NCBI RefSeq assembly: GCF_900155865.1 | Contig: NZ_LT707006.1 | Span: 5,067,779-5,131,778, forward strand | Source of the DNA: Bacteroides bouchesdurhonensis | GTDB taxonomy: Bacteria; Bacteroidota; Bacteroidia; Bacteroidales; Bacteroidaceae | Direction of reading: 5' to 3' | Length of the DNA stretch: 64,000 bases | In this document: one piece after another, positions 18,795 through 27,070 of the stretch | How the letters are laid out: every line of letters begins with the position of its first letter | Position numbering within the stretch: position 1 is the stretch's first letter | Notes under the pieces: model-generated | What the model saw: only the letters and a program-made list of their open reading frames with translations | Databases searched by the model: none | Told to the model about the DNA's origin: nothing | Made by a program: the position numbers and the translations under genes

Positions 18795-20000
18795 ATGAAG
18801 TTTCCTAAAGTCCTGAAAAAAAGAAAAGGTTATATTGAGCGAATAAAGCCTTTTATGAGAAAATCTGTTGCAAAAGTGCTAACAGGTCAGCGTCGTGTTG
18901 GTAAAAGTTTCCTTCTCTATCAACTTATCGAGGAAATCCTTTTTGAAGAACCGGATGCTAACATTATCTATATTAATCTGGAAGATTTCACATTTAATGC
19001 ATTGCAAACTTCAGAGGATCTACATTCTTACATAATTACTAATAGCAAAGCGAATCAAAGAAACTACATCTTTGTTGATGAGATACAAGATATTCCTGAA
19101 TTTGAAAAAGTTATCCGTTCACTTCTACTCAATGAAGACAATGATATATACATCACTGGTAGTAATGCAAAAATGCTTTCCGGAGAACTTGCTACTTATT
19201 TAAGTGGCAGGTATATAGAGTTCAAAGTATACAGCCTTTCTTATCCTGAGTTTCTCGAATTTCATGAATTATCTGAAAATGAGAAAAGCTATACTTTATA
19301 CAGTCGTTACGGTGGACTTCCCTATTTACTAAATCTCCCGCTTGAAGATGAAACTGTAAACGAATATCTAAAGAGTGTATACTCTACAATTGTTTTTCGT
19401 GATGTTGTCAGTCGATATAAATTACGAAATACACAGTTTTTGGAAAAACTAATCCAATTCTTATCCGAAAATATAGGTAATCTCTTTTCTGCAAAAAACA
19501 TTAGTGATTACCTAAAATCTCAACATACGACTATCTCTGTTAATCAGATTCAGAATTACATTGAATACTTAAGTAATGCTTTTCTTATTCACCGAGTAGA
19601 ACGATATGATCTGATTGGGAAGCGAGTTTTCGAAATCGGAGAGAAATATTATTTCGAGAATATGGGAATACGAAATATTGTCGTAGGATACCGCATCACA
19701 GATAAAGCCAAAATATTAGAAAATCTAGTTTACAATCACCTTTTATATAAAGGATACGAGGTTAAAGTCGGTTATTATGGAGACAAAGAAATAGATTTTA
19801 TTGCAGAAAAGAAAGGTGAAAAACTATATATTCAAGTTGCTCTAAAAATTGATTGTGAAAAAACTATTGAAAGAGAATTTGGAAATTTATTAAAAATACA
19901 AGATAATTATCCCAAAATGGTAATTACAGAAGATACTTTCAATGGGAATAGTTACGAAGGTATAAGATATCTTCCAATCCGGCAATTCTTAATGGAATAA
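18795..20000 (+). CDS. AAA ATPase with DUF4143 domain
   Basis: A 401-residue protein of the AAA_14/DUF4143 family. Walker A is GQRRVGKS at residues 31-38 and Walker B is YIFVDEIQD near residue 95; a sensor-like ITGSNAKML follows. The C-terminal DUF4143 part contains YYGDKEIDFIAEK and a following LYIQVAL, a pattern like the PD-(D/E)xK nuclease core. The cellular role of the family is unknown; these genes are often isolated and mobile. It stands alone here, with its own repeat-rich upstream region and a strong terminator, and its AT content is higher than its neighbours, which suggests separate acquisition. Confidence 0.85.
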   Translation: MKFPKVLKKRKGYIERIKPFMRKSVAKVLTGQRRVGKSFLLYQLIEEILFEEPDANIIYINLEDFTFNALQTSEDLHSYIITNSKANQRNYIFVDEIQDIPEFEKVIRSLLLNEDNDIYITGSNAKMLSGELATYLSGRYIEFKVYSLSYPEFLEFHELSENEKSYTLYSRYGGLPYLLNLPLEDETVNEYLKSVYSTIVFRDVVSRYKLRNTQFLEKLIQFLSENIGNLFSAKNISDYLKSQHTTISVNQIQNYIEYLSNAFLIHRVERYDLIGKRVFEIGEKYYFENMGIRNIVVGYRITDKAKILENLVYNHLLYKGYEVKVGYYGDKEIDFIAEKKGEKLYIQVALKIDCEKTIEREFGNLLKIQDNYPKMVITEDTFNGNSYEGIRYLPIRQFLME

Positions 20001-20004
20001 AATA

Positions 20005-20043
20005 AATAACGACCTGTCTCTTTTCGAAAAGCAGGTCGTTATT
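20005..20043. terminator. Bidirectional terminator
   Basis: AATAACGACCTG and CAGGTCGTTATT pair perfectly over 12 bp around a 15-nt loop, with CTTTT following. It lies between the converging ATPase gene (ends 20000) and the FKBP-like gene (ends 20063) and would serve both. Confidence 0.9.
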
Positions 20044-20062
20044 CTTTTATCTACTGTATATC

Positions 20063-20680
20063 TTATTCTTTATTATCAACTGCCGCCGGATAATCAGTAT
20101 CAAGCAACTGTAAGTCAAAGATCAATGCAGAATAACCTAAAATCTCTACCTGACCTTCAGAATTACCAGTACTTCCATACGCATATTGCCAAGGAATGTA
20201 AATTTCCCAACGATCACCTACAACCATATGTTGAAGTGCTTCCTGCCAACCGGAAATAACACTTCCCAGTTCAAAACTTGAAGCCTTTGTTTCTCCTTCA
20301 TTGGCATTCGACTCATTCAGATTCGGATTATCCCCCGAAAAGCCATCAAAACGTTCACGAAGGATATTCATACCCTTATAATAAGTAGTAACCGTTGAAG
20401 CACTTGTAGGTCTCCGTCCTATCATATCCTGATTCAGTTTATCTGTTGTGACAGGTGTTTTTACTTTGTAATAAATAAATCTTTCCGGATCTATGTACAT
20501 GCTGAATCGCTCTAAACCGCCCCTGCCAGGAACAGTTTCATAAACGTTCTCCAATGAGTCTATAAAAGCCTCATTTCGTGCACGCCAATTATCATAACGA
20601 CCAACCTCCTCAGTTTCTTCGCAAGAAACAAAGGCCAAAGCCAACAAAATTAAAGAGAATAAATAGATTTTTTTACTCAT
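20063..20680 (-). CDS. FKBP-type peptidyl-prolyl isomerase lipoprotein
   Basis: A 205-residue lipoprotein with lipobox FVSC (Cys20). The C-terminal half resembles FKBP domains: VTTYYKGMNILRERFDG at about 100-117, a GWQEALQHMVVGDRWEIYIPWQYAYG segment, and a final SALIFDLQLLD strand. Such proteins catalyse proline isomerisation in envelope proteins. The substrate groove is incomplete compared with classical FKBPs, so activity is uncertain. It lies 11 bp downstream of glyS and is probably cotranscribed with it. Confidence 0.8.
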   Translation of the reverse strand: MSKKIYLFSLILLALAFVSCEETEEVGRYDNWRARNEAFIDSLENVYETVPGRGGLERFSMYIDPERFIYYKVKTPVTTDKLNQDMIGRRPTSASTVTTYYKGMNILRERFDGFSGDNPNLNESNANEGETKASSFELGSVISGWQEALQHMVVGDRWEIYIPWQYAYGSTGNSEGQVEILGYSALIFDLQLLDTDYPAAVDNKE

Positions 20681-20691
20681 TCGTCAAAGGT

Positions 20692-22233
20692 TTATTGTAA
20701 AGTTTTCAATAGAGAAGTGATGCTTACTCTGTCTGCAATAATATTGTTCAGTTCAGAGATAGCCACACGCTCTTGCTGCATTGTATCGCGATTACGCAAT
20801 GTCACGCAATTGTCTTCTAATGTCTGGTGATCGACAGTCACACAGTAAGGAGTACCGATCGCGTCCTGACGACGGTAACGTTTACCGATACTGTCTTTCT
20901 CATCGTATTGACAATGGAAATGGAATTTCAAATCATCAATAATCTCACGAGCTTTCTCAGGTAGCCCATCTTTCTTTACCAACGGCATAACAGCCAGTTT
21001 CACCGGAGCCAACGCAGCAGGTAATTTCAGTACAACACGACTTTCGCCGTTTTCCAGTTGTTCCTCGCAATAAGCAGCACTCATGATACTCAGGAACATA
21101 CGATCTACACCGATAGAAGTTTCAATCACATACGGAGTATAAGATTCATTCAATTCCGGATCAAAGTACTTAATACTCTTTCCTGAGAATTTCTCATGTT
21201 GAGACAAGTCGAAATTAGTACGGGAGTGAATCCCTTCCACTTCTTTGAAACCAAAAGGCATTAAGAATTCAATATCAGTTGCAGCATTTGCATAGTGAGC
21301 CAGTTTATCATGATCATGATAACGATAGTGATCGTCACCGAATCCCAGAGCCTTATGCCATCTCAGACGGATTTCTTTCCATTTCTTGAACCAGTCAAGT
21401 TCTGTTCCCGGTTTTACAAAGAACTGCATCTCCATCTGTTCAAACTCACGCATACGGAAAATGAACTGACGGGCAACAATTTCATTACGGAAAGCCTTAC
21501 CAATCTGAGCAATACCGAAAGGAACCTTCATACGACCTGTTTTCTGTACATTCAGGTAGTTCACGAAAATCCCCTGTGCAGTCTCAGGACGAAGATAAAT
21601 CTTCATAGCACCCTCCGAAGTAGATCCCATATCAGTAGAGAACATCAGGTTGAACTGACGAACCTCTGTCCAATTTTTTGTTCCGGAGATCGGACATACA
21701 ATTTCTTCATCCAGAATAATCTGACGAAGCTCTTCAAAATCATTATCATTCAATGCCTTGGCGAAACGTGCATGTAACGCGTCACGTTTTGCCTGATGTT
21801 CCAATACACGCCCGTTAGTAGAACGGAATTGAGCCTCATCAAAAGCATCACCGAATTTCTTTGCAGCCTTGGCTACTTCTTTATTGATCTTATCATCGTA
21901 TTTAGCCAGCTGATCTTCAACCAATACGTCAGCACGATAACGTTTTTTAGAATCTTTATTGTCAATCAAAGGGTCATTGAATGCATCAACGTGTCCGGAA
22001 GCCTTCCAGATAGTTGGGTGCATAAAGATGGCAGAGTCAATACCAACGATGTTTTCGTGCAACAGTACCATGCTGTCCCACCAATATTTCTTTATGTTGT
22101 TCTTCAATTCAACGCCCATCTGACCGTAGTCATATACAGCGCCTAGTCCGTCGTAGATATCGCTCGAAGGAAATACAAAACCATATTCCTTGCAGTGCGA
22201 TACAAGTTTCTTAAAAACGTCTTCTTGTGCCAT
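20692..22233 (-). CDS. glyS: Glycyl-tRNA synthetase (alpha2 type)
   Basis: A 513-residue class II synthetase that charges tRNA-Gly. Class II motifs are visible: motif 1 around GHVDAFNDPLIDNK and the YLRPETAQGIFVNYLN segment, motif 2 FRNEIVARQFIFRMREFEQMEMQF, and motif 3 GVDRMFLSIMS. The C-terminal anticodon-binding domain starts near residue 405 (APVKLAVMPLVKK). Length fits the single-chain bacterial/eukaryal-type enzyme. The FKBP-like gene follows. Confidence 0.97.
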   Translation of the reverse strand: MAQEDVFKKLVSHCKEYGFVFPSSDIYDGLGAVYDYGQMGVELKNNIKKYWWDSMVLLHENIVGIDSAIFMHPTIWKASGHVDAFNDPLIDNKDSKKRYRADVLVEDQLAKYDDKINKEVAKAAKKFGDAFDEAQFRSTNGRVLEHQAKRDALHARFAKALNDNDFEELRQIILDEEIVCPISGTKNWTEVRQFNLMFSTDMGSTSEGAMKIYLRPETAQGIFVNYLNVQKTGRMKVPFGIAQIGKAFRNEIVARQFIFRMREFEQMEMQFFVKPGTELDWFKKWKEIRLRWHKALGFGDDHYRYHDHDKLAHYANAATDIEFLMPFGFKEVEGIHSRTNFDLSQHEKFSGKSIKYFDPELNESYTPYVIETSIGVDRMFLSIMSAAYCEEQLENGESRVVLKLPAALAPVKLAVMPLVKKDGLPEKAREIIDDLKFHFHCQYDEKDSIGKRYRRQDAIGTPYCVTVDHQTLEDNCVTLRNRDTMQQERVAISELNNIIADRVSITSLLKTLQ

Positions 22234-22284
22234 TTCTTCTATCTATCTATTAATTTGAGTTTGCTTTTTTACTAAAAAGTGCCA

Positions 22285-22292
22285 CAAAGATA
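22285..22292 (-). promoter_or_regulatory. -7 element for glyS
   Basis: On the minus strand TATCTTTG matches the Bacteroides -7 consensus and lies 52 bp upstream of the glyS start. There is no exact TTTG at the 19-bp spacing. Confidence 0.5.
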
Positions 22293-22366
22293 GGTATTTA
22301 TCTCATAAATAAGACAGCTAGGGTATTAATTTATCTTATTCGTGAACATCTTCAAAGGATTTCTCC

Positions 22367-22374
22367 TATATTTG
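22367..22374 (+). promoter_or_regulatory. -7 element for apbE
   Basis: TATATTTG fits TAnnTTTG and lies 36 bp before ATG 22411. The -33 half is not clear. Confidence 0.5.
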
Positions 22375-22410
22375 TAGTTCGAAATACGACAATTAGAAAG
22401 TAACCGTTGC

Positions 22411-23220
22411 ATGTTAGAAGTACAAAGTACATATTATGAAAACGAATCCATGTTTCATGGATTTATGAATCACATCATGGGAACCCGGCTCGACATCTTA
22501 CTCATTCATCCCGACCCAACATTAGCAGATAAGTTATGGTCAGCTATTGTAGAAGAGCTGAAATGTTTGGAGAAAATGCTCGATCGTTTCAACCCTCAAA
22601 GTGAAGTGGCCCTTCTAAACAAACATCTTTCAGTGAATAAAACCCCAATAAGCACAGAGCTATGGACCATGTTACAGCTTTGCCGCCAATATTACGAACA
22701 AACACTTCACTTGTTCGATATAACACTAAAAGACTTCTCACAGGTAAATTTCCATAGCAACTGTTTTATTTCTTCCAATCAACCGGATTTATCATTCGAC
22801 TTTGGAGGATTTGCCAAGGGATATGCGCTAAAAAAAATCAGGAAGATGATCGTTTGCGCAAACGTTAAGAATGCGTTTGTCAATTTTGGCAACAGTTCCA
22901 TTATGGGCATTGGGCATCATCCTTACGGAACATGCTGGAAAGTTAGTTTTCTCAATCCATACAACCAAATTCCGTTAAATGAATTCGATCTCAATGATAC
23001 AACATTATCTACCTCGGGAAATACCGGGCAATACACCGGACATATTATCAATCCACTCACTGGTGTCTATGACGAACAACGGAAAGCCAGTACCATAGTT
23101 TCCGAAGATCCTCTGGACGCCGAAGTACTTAGCACCGTCTGGATGATTGCCAATGAACAACAACGGGAACAAATCAACACGAATTTCAAGAATATAAAAG
23201 GAATAATATATACATTATAA
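22411..23220 (+). CDS. apbE: ApbE-like FAD:protein FMN transferase
   Basis: A 269-residue ApbE-family protein. Recognisable segments are MGTRLDILL near residue 28, ECLEKMLDRFNPQSEVALLN-like FAD-binding region near residues 50-75, SFDFGGFAKGYALKK near 128, LSTSGN near 195 and HIINPLTG near 210. ApbE transfers FMN from FAD to a threonine or serine of target proteins, usually in the periplasm. This copy lacks a visible signal peptide, and the residues after GN (TGQY) differ from many characterised members, so activity may be altered. The oxidoreductase gene starts 3 bp after the stop, so the two are cotranscribed. Confidence 0.8.
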   Translation: MLEVQSTYYENESMFHGFMNHIMGTRLDILLIHPDPTLADKLWSAIVEELKCLEKMLDRFNPQSEVALLNKHLSVNKTPISTELWTMLQLCRQYYEQTLHLFDITLKDFSQVNFHSNCFISSNQPDLSFDFGGFAKGYALKKIRKMIVCANVKNAFVNFGNSSIMGIGHHPYGTCWKVSFLNPYNQIPLNEFDLNDTTLSTSGNTGQYTGHIINPLTGVYDEQRKASTIVSEDPLDAEVLSTVWMIANEQQREQINTNFKNIKGIIYTL

Positions 23221-23223
23221 ACA

Positions 23224-24549
23224 ATGAAGAACAATACAGAAAAAGGTGTAGACCTTAGTCTCAGACAATTCATTAAAAGTCTGGGATACATTGCCGGAGG
23301 AAGTGCATTATTGGCGAGTACTCCTTGGCTCACTTCTTGCACACCCGAAAAGCTAAAAGAAATCAGCAGTGAAAAAGCGCGGGTAGCTGTTATCGGTACA
23401 GGATCCAGAGGACAATACCACCTTCACAACCTCAAAGAGATCCCCCATGCACAGGTAGTTGCTATCTGTGACAATTATCCTCCCAATCTGAAAGCTGCAC
23501 AGGAATTATTCCCGAATGCAAAAACTTATACGGACTACAAGAAATTGCTGGAATCTAAAGATATTGACGGAGTTATCATCGCTACTCCGCTTAATTGGCA
23601 TGCATGTATTACATTGGATGCTCTTTCCGCCGGCAAACATGTATTTTGCGAAAAAGCAATGGCACGTACTCTGGAAGAATGTAAAACGGTGTACGATACT
23701 TATCAGAATACCAACCAAGTGCTTTACTTTTGCATGCAACGGATGTATGATGAGAAATATATCAAGGCAATGCAAATGATTCATTCCGGACTCATCGGAG
23801 AGGTAGTAGGAATGCGATGCCATTGGTTCCGTAATGCAGATTGGAGACGTCCTGTTCCTTCACCAGAGTTGGAACGTAAAATTAACTGGCGACTTTATAA
23901 GGAAAGTTCCGGCGGTTTGATGACCGAACTGGGTAGCCATCAATTGGAAGTCTGCAACTGGGCAATACATAAAATGCCAACACACATCATGGGTATGGGC
24001 GACATCGTTTACTGGAAAGACGGCCGGGAGGTTTATGATAGTGTAAATGTGACTTATCGGTATTCTAACGGAGCAAAGATTGCTTACGAGTCATTGATCT
24101 CTAACAAATTCAATGGAATGGAAGAACAAATTCTGGGACATAAAGGAACGATGGATTTGTCAAAAGGACTTTATTATCTGGAAGAAGACCATTCCACCAC
24201 CGGTATCCGCCAATTAATCGATCAGGTAAAAGATAAAGTATTTGCCGCTATCCCTACAGCCGGTCCTAGCTGGCGCCCCGAAACCAAGATGGAATATATA
24301 CCACACTTCGTAATCGATGGAGGTAGCAATGTCAGCAACGGTTTGAGTATGGTTGGATTCGAGAAGGACGGATCAGATACTATTCTTTCTTCCTTCTGTC
24401 AGTCATGCATCACCGGAGAAAAAGCGAAGGATGTTGTAGAAGAAGCCTATTGTTCTTCAGTACTTTGCTTACTGGGTAACCAGTCTATGGAAGAAGAACG
24501 TTGCATTGTTTTCCCGGATGAATATAAAATACCATACATGAAATTTTAA
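23224..24549 (+). CDS. Gfo/Idh/MocA-family oxidoreductase, exported
   Basis: A 441-residue NAD(P)-dependent oxidoreductase. The N-terminus (LSLRQFIKSLGYIAGGSALLAST) resembles a Tat-type signal but lacks the twin arginine, and TSC at about residue 39 could be a lipobox. The dinucleotide-binding fold starts with VAVIGTGSRGQYHL near residue 53, and the active-site lysine segment is HVFCEKAMA. Related proteins act on sugars, including GH109 glycosidases that use NAD in catalysis. The sugar substrate here is unknown. It lies between apbE and a small membrane protein, all with 3-bp gaps. Confidence 0.85.
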   Translation: MKNNTEKGVDLSLRQFIKSLGYIAGGSALLASTPWLTSCTPEKLKEISSEKARVAVIGTGSRGQYHLHNLKEIPHAQVVAICDNYPPNLKAAQELFPNAKTYTDYKKLLESKDIDGVIIATPLNWHACITLDALSAGKHVFCEKAMARTLEECKTVYDTYQNTNQVLYFCMQRMYDEKYIKAMQMIHSGLIGEVVGMRCHWFRNADWRRPVPSPELERKINWRLYKESSGGLMTELGSHQLEVCNWAIHKMPTHIMGMGDIVYWKDGREVYDSVNVTYRYSNGAKIAYESLISNKFNGMEEQILGHKGTMDLSKGLYYLEEDHSTTGIRQLIDQVKDKVFAAIPTAGPSWRPETKMEYIPHFVIDGGSNVSNGLSMVGFEKDGSDTILSSFCQSCITGEKAKDVVEEAYCSSVLCLLGNQSMEEERCIVFPDEYKIPYMKF

Positions 24550-24552
24550 GCC

Positions 24553-24801
24553 ATGAAAGATATCGTCATAACTTCAAAAAAAATCAAGAGAGAAAGAAAT
24601 ATCTATATATTGTGCTTTGTCCTTGCGTTCATTATTAACATTATAGCTATTATTGTTTATACACGTCCATGGGTCGAAATGTTCTCCCAGATAGGCTATG
24701 TATTTGTCATCAGCCTGTTCATCTATTTTGTGCTGTGGATTCTCCGGTTACTTTATATGGGCGGAAAAAGCCTGTTTAAAAAGAATAAAAAGACATGCTA
24801 A
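24553..24801 (+). CDS. Small two-helix membrane protein
   Basis: An 82-residue protein with two membrane segments (about 19-39 and 47-67) and basic ends (KKIKRERN; KKNKKTC). I do not recognise a family. It starts 3 bp after the oxidoreductase stop and ends the operon ahead of a terminator hairpin. Confidence 0.6.
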   Translation: MKDIVITSKKIKRERNIYILCFVLAFIINIIAIIVYTRPWVEMFSQIGYVFVISLFIYFVLWILRLLYMGGKSLFKKNKKTC

Positions 24802-24897
24802 GTTATTCTTACGCTTTTCAATCAAAATAGTGATTTGATTCTAAGATGAAATGAGTTATTTACTATTGTACAAATAGCCCTATTCAATTAAAAATAG

Positions 24898-24950
24898 AAC
24901 CCTGATACAAAAAGTACCTGATTATTCAGGTAACCAGTACCAGGGTTTAT
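24898..24950. terminator. Bidirectional terminator hairpin
   Basis: AACCCTG pairs with CAGGGTT and the inner GTACCTG pairs with CAGGTAA/C around ATTATT, followed by TATTTATATTTT. It separates converging genes at 24801 and 24962. Confidence 0.75.
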
Positions 24951-24961
24951 TTATATTTTAG

Positions 24962-25465
24962 TTATTCACCAGCTTCCTCTTCCCATATTTCCGTACCCGA
25001 CTCAGCTTTTTCCTGTTCCATATCTACCTTCTTCATCTCTTTCGTCAACATATTTTCCGGCATATAATATTTAAAAGGAATACGCACACACTTTATCTTT
25101 TTCACTTCCCGGCTAAAATCAGGATGTGCCACGAAATATACGCGAGAGACAGATACCTTTCCCGGTGTCACTTGTTCCGGACGCTCAAATCCCGGACTTG
25201 TCAATGCCGTTTGAAAAGTTCCTAACCCTTCAATGGTTACTGACTCTCCCAAGGAAAGCATTTGCAGAATGTTAGCAACCATTTCGGTAAGAATACCCTC
25301 TATCTGCCCACGGTGGAAGCCGCTTGTTTTTTCCATCCATAACGCTAATTCTCTATTTTTCACTCCTCCTCTCGGTTGCAACTTCTTCGGTACTGCATAC
25401 CACAATTCTTTTCTTTCCCCGGACGTTAAATCCGCTTTTTTTCGCACTACATAAGGAACTCCCAT
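24962..25465 (-). CDS. HU-like DNA-binding protein
   Basis: A 167-residue protein of the Bacteroidetes HU-related family (TIGR01201 type). MGVPYVVRKK is the usual start of these proteins, so I chose ATG 25465 over the longer frame to 25579. The HU core is visible in GVKNRELALWMEKTSGFHRGQIEGILTEM (helix pair) and GESVTIEGLGTFQTAL, with a beta-arm region after it. A Glu/Lys-rich tail follows. These proteins bind DNA without strong sequence preference. A consensus promoter and four palindromes lie in the 150 bases upstream and probably regulate it. Confidence 0.85.
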   Translation of the reverse strand: MGVPYVVRKKADLTSGERKELWYAVPKKLQPRGGVKNRELALWMEKTSGFHRGQIEGILTEMVANILQMLSLGESVTIEGLGTFQTALTSPGFERPEQVTPGKVSVSRVYFVAHPDFSREVKKIKCVRIPFKYYMPENMLTKEMKKVDMEQEKAESGTEIWEEEAGE

Positions 25466-25509
25466 AATCTTATACTCCTTTCTTTTTTTGTTAGTATTCC
25501 AATCTTGTT

Positions 25510-25593
25510 CGACACCCGGGTGTCGAGCATACCAAGACCCGGGTGTTGAACATGACGACACCCGGGTGTCGTACAGCACGAGACCCGGGTGTC
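25510..25593. repeat. Four CCCGGG-centred palindromes with a 23-bp pitch
   Basis: CCCGGG cores lie at 25515, 25538, 25561 and 25584, exactly 23 bp apart. Units 1 and 3 extend to perfect palindromes (CGACACCCGGGTGTCG; ACGACACCCGGGTGTCGT). Units 2 and 4 keep AGACCCGGGTGT. The array lies between the predicted transcript start (about 25606) and ATG 25465, in the 5' leader of the HU-like gene. Confidence 0.9.
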
Positions 25594-25612
25594 ATACAAG
25601 TTTTCAGTACTA

Positions 25613-25643
25613 CAAAGATAAAACTTTATTGTAGAATAACAAA
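25613..25643 (-). promoter_or_regulatory. Consensus Bacteroides promoter for the HU-like gene
   Basis: On the minus strand -33 TTTG (25640-25643), a 19-bp spacer, and -7 TATCTTTG (25613-25620). This matches the consensus exactly and predicts a start near 25606, leaving a leader of about 140 nt. Confidence 0.85.
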
Positions 25644-25825
25644 TATTATAAGCTACTAAAATAAATTCTTTCTAAAAGCCTTATTTATTATTTTTCAACT
25701 ATCACACACTCTGCTGTTTAGACAATGATGAATAAGCAAAGGATTATATTTACTTTCAAAAGTAGTATGTGACAACAAATCATATAGGCAAGACTGAATT
25801 CAATGAGAGCCATTGTCTTTCTTTT

Positions 25826-26320
25826 CTAGTACATCCAAACCAATTGAATATAGTTAATACCCTTCGCTCTTTTAGGATCATAATCCAATTTAAGGTGAGA
25901 TTCCTTTTTTACTCGATTTTCAAGCTCCTCAAACACTTGTATAGGAATATCAACATTAGCAGGTAATCCTATCACAAGAAACCTCATTTCACCTTTTAGA
26001 TCATAATTAGCTGCTATATAGACAGAAGATATATCTTCCTTTCTTTTTGTATGATAAGGATTCAATACCTCCATTGCAATAGAGTCAGGTCTTTCTCCCA
26101 TTACAGTAATTTTTCTAATTCCATCTGGCCAATATCCATCCTCTAATCCTTCAAACGGATTATTCGCATTGGAATAGAACTTCCTTCCATGAGAAAAATA
26201 TTCTACAACATAAGTATTTGAATCTGTTTTCTCATGCACCTTCTTTATTAAAGTCAAATTCTGAGAAAACAGTGCAGAAGACGCACACAAAATAGAAACA
26301 AATAAAAATAACGTCTTCAT
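25826..26320 (-). CDS. Exported protein, DUF5043-like; tandem copy A
   Basis: A 164-residue protein with a signal peptide (cleavage near ALFSQN, residue 20). The C-terminal third (IPIQVFEELENRVKK to NYIQLVWMY) resembles small Bacteroides proteins of the DUF5043 type, from memory only. It is clearly a duplicate of the next gene at 26361-26840: the signal sequences are identical, and GERPDSIAMEVL and the last 40 residues are nearly so. The region after the signal differs most. Tandem, divergent, exported small proteins next to a possible toxin gene (27071-28288) fit immunity proteins, but no direct evidence shows this. Confidence 0.7.
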   Translation of the reverse strand: MKTLFLFVSILCASSALFSQNLTLIKKVHEKTDSNTYVVEYFSHGRKFYSNANNPFEGLEDGYWPDGIRKITVMGERPDSIAMEVLNPYHTKRKEDISSVYIAANYDLKGEMRFLVIGLPANVDIPIQVFEELENRVKKESHLKLDYDPKRAKGINYIQLVWMY

Positions 26321-26360
26321 AATATATGCCTTTAATTAATTTACTCAGTTAAATAGGCAC

Positions 26361-26840
26361 CTAGTACATCCAGACTAATTGAATATAGTTAAGCCCTTTC
26401 GCCCTTTCAGGATCATAATCCAATTTAAGGTGAGATTCCTTTTTCACTCGATTTTCAAGCTCCTCAAACACTTGTATAGGGACTTTCATATTGGCAAAGA
26501 AGCCAAATTCAAGAAACTTCATTTCACCTTTTAAATCATAATTCGCTCTTATATAGACAGAAGATTCATTTCTTTTTGTATAATAAGGTTTCAACACCTC
26601 CATTGCAATAGAATCCGGTCTTTCTCCCATAACAGTAACCTTCCTAATTTTTCCCTCCGGTGATACAAACTCCAATCCTTTGAATGGGTTATTTAGATTA
26701 TAATAATATTTCCAATTTCTACAAGAGTCCACAACATAAGTGTTCGAGTCTGTTTTCAAATACCCCAGCTTTACAACATTCTGGGAAAATAGTGCAGAAG
26801 AAGCACACAAAATAGAAACAAATAAAAATAACGTCTTCAT
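26361..26840 (-). CDS. Exported protein, DUF5043-like; tandem copy B
   Basis: A 159-residue paralogue of the gene at 25826-26320 with the same signal peptide (MKTLFLFVSILCASSALFSQ). It shares VMGERPDSIAMEVL, VYIxANYDLKGEM and the LKLDYDPxRAKGxNYIQLVWMY end. It lies 40 bp upstream of copy A in the same orientation, downstream of the metallopeptidase cargo gene. The two copies differ mainly in the first third of the mature protein, as expected when paralogues adapt to different partners. An immunity role is inferred. Confidence 0.7.
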   Translation of the reverse strand: MKTLFLFVSILCASSALFSQNVVKLGYLKTDSNTYVVDSCRNWKYYYNLNNPFKGLEFVSPEGKIRKVTVMGERPDSIAMEVLKPYYTKRNESSVYIRANYDLKGEMKFLEFGFFANMKVPIQVFEELENRVKKESHLKLDYDPERAKGLNYIQLVWMY

Positions 26841-27070
26841 AATATATTCTTTTAGTTAAATTACTAAGTTAAGTAATCACCAGATAATGTAAACGCAAGA
26901 TACAAAACAAAAAGTATAAAACAAAAAATTATGATCTTTTATTCCAAATAATCATGATTTGAGAGTTTCTTTTGATTTCATAATCAATCGTGAGAACCAT
27001 AAGAAACATCTCAAACCACAATACTTCACTTTTGCATAGCATGTAATATGCTAAATTGACAACAAAGCTA

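Noticed and set aside
25466..25579. N-terminal extension of the HU-like protein
   Set aside because: It translates the palindrome array, and MGVPYVVRKK at 25465 is the usual family start.
25510..25593. CRISPR-like array
   Set aside because: Units are short palindromes with 5-12 bp between them and no cas genes; the spacers are too short.
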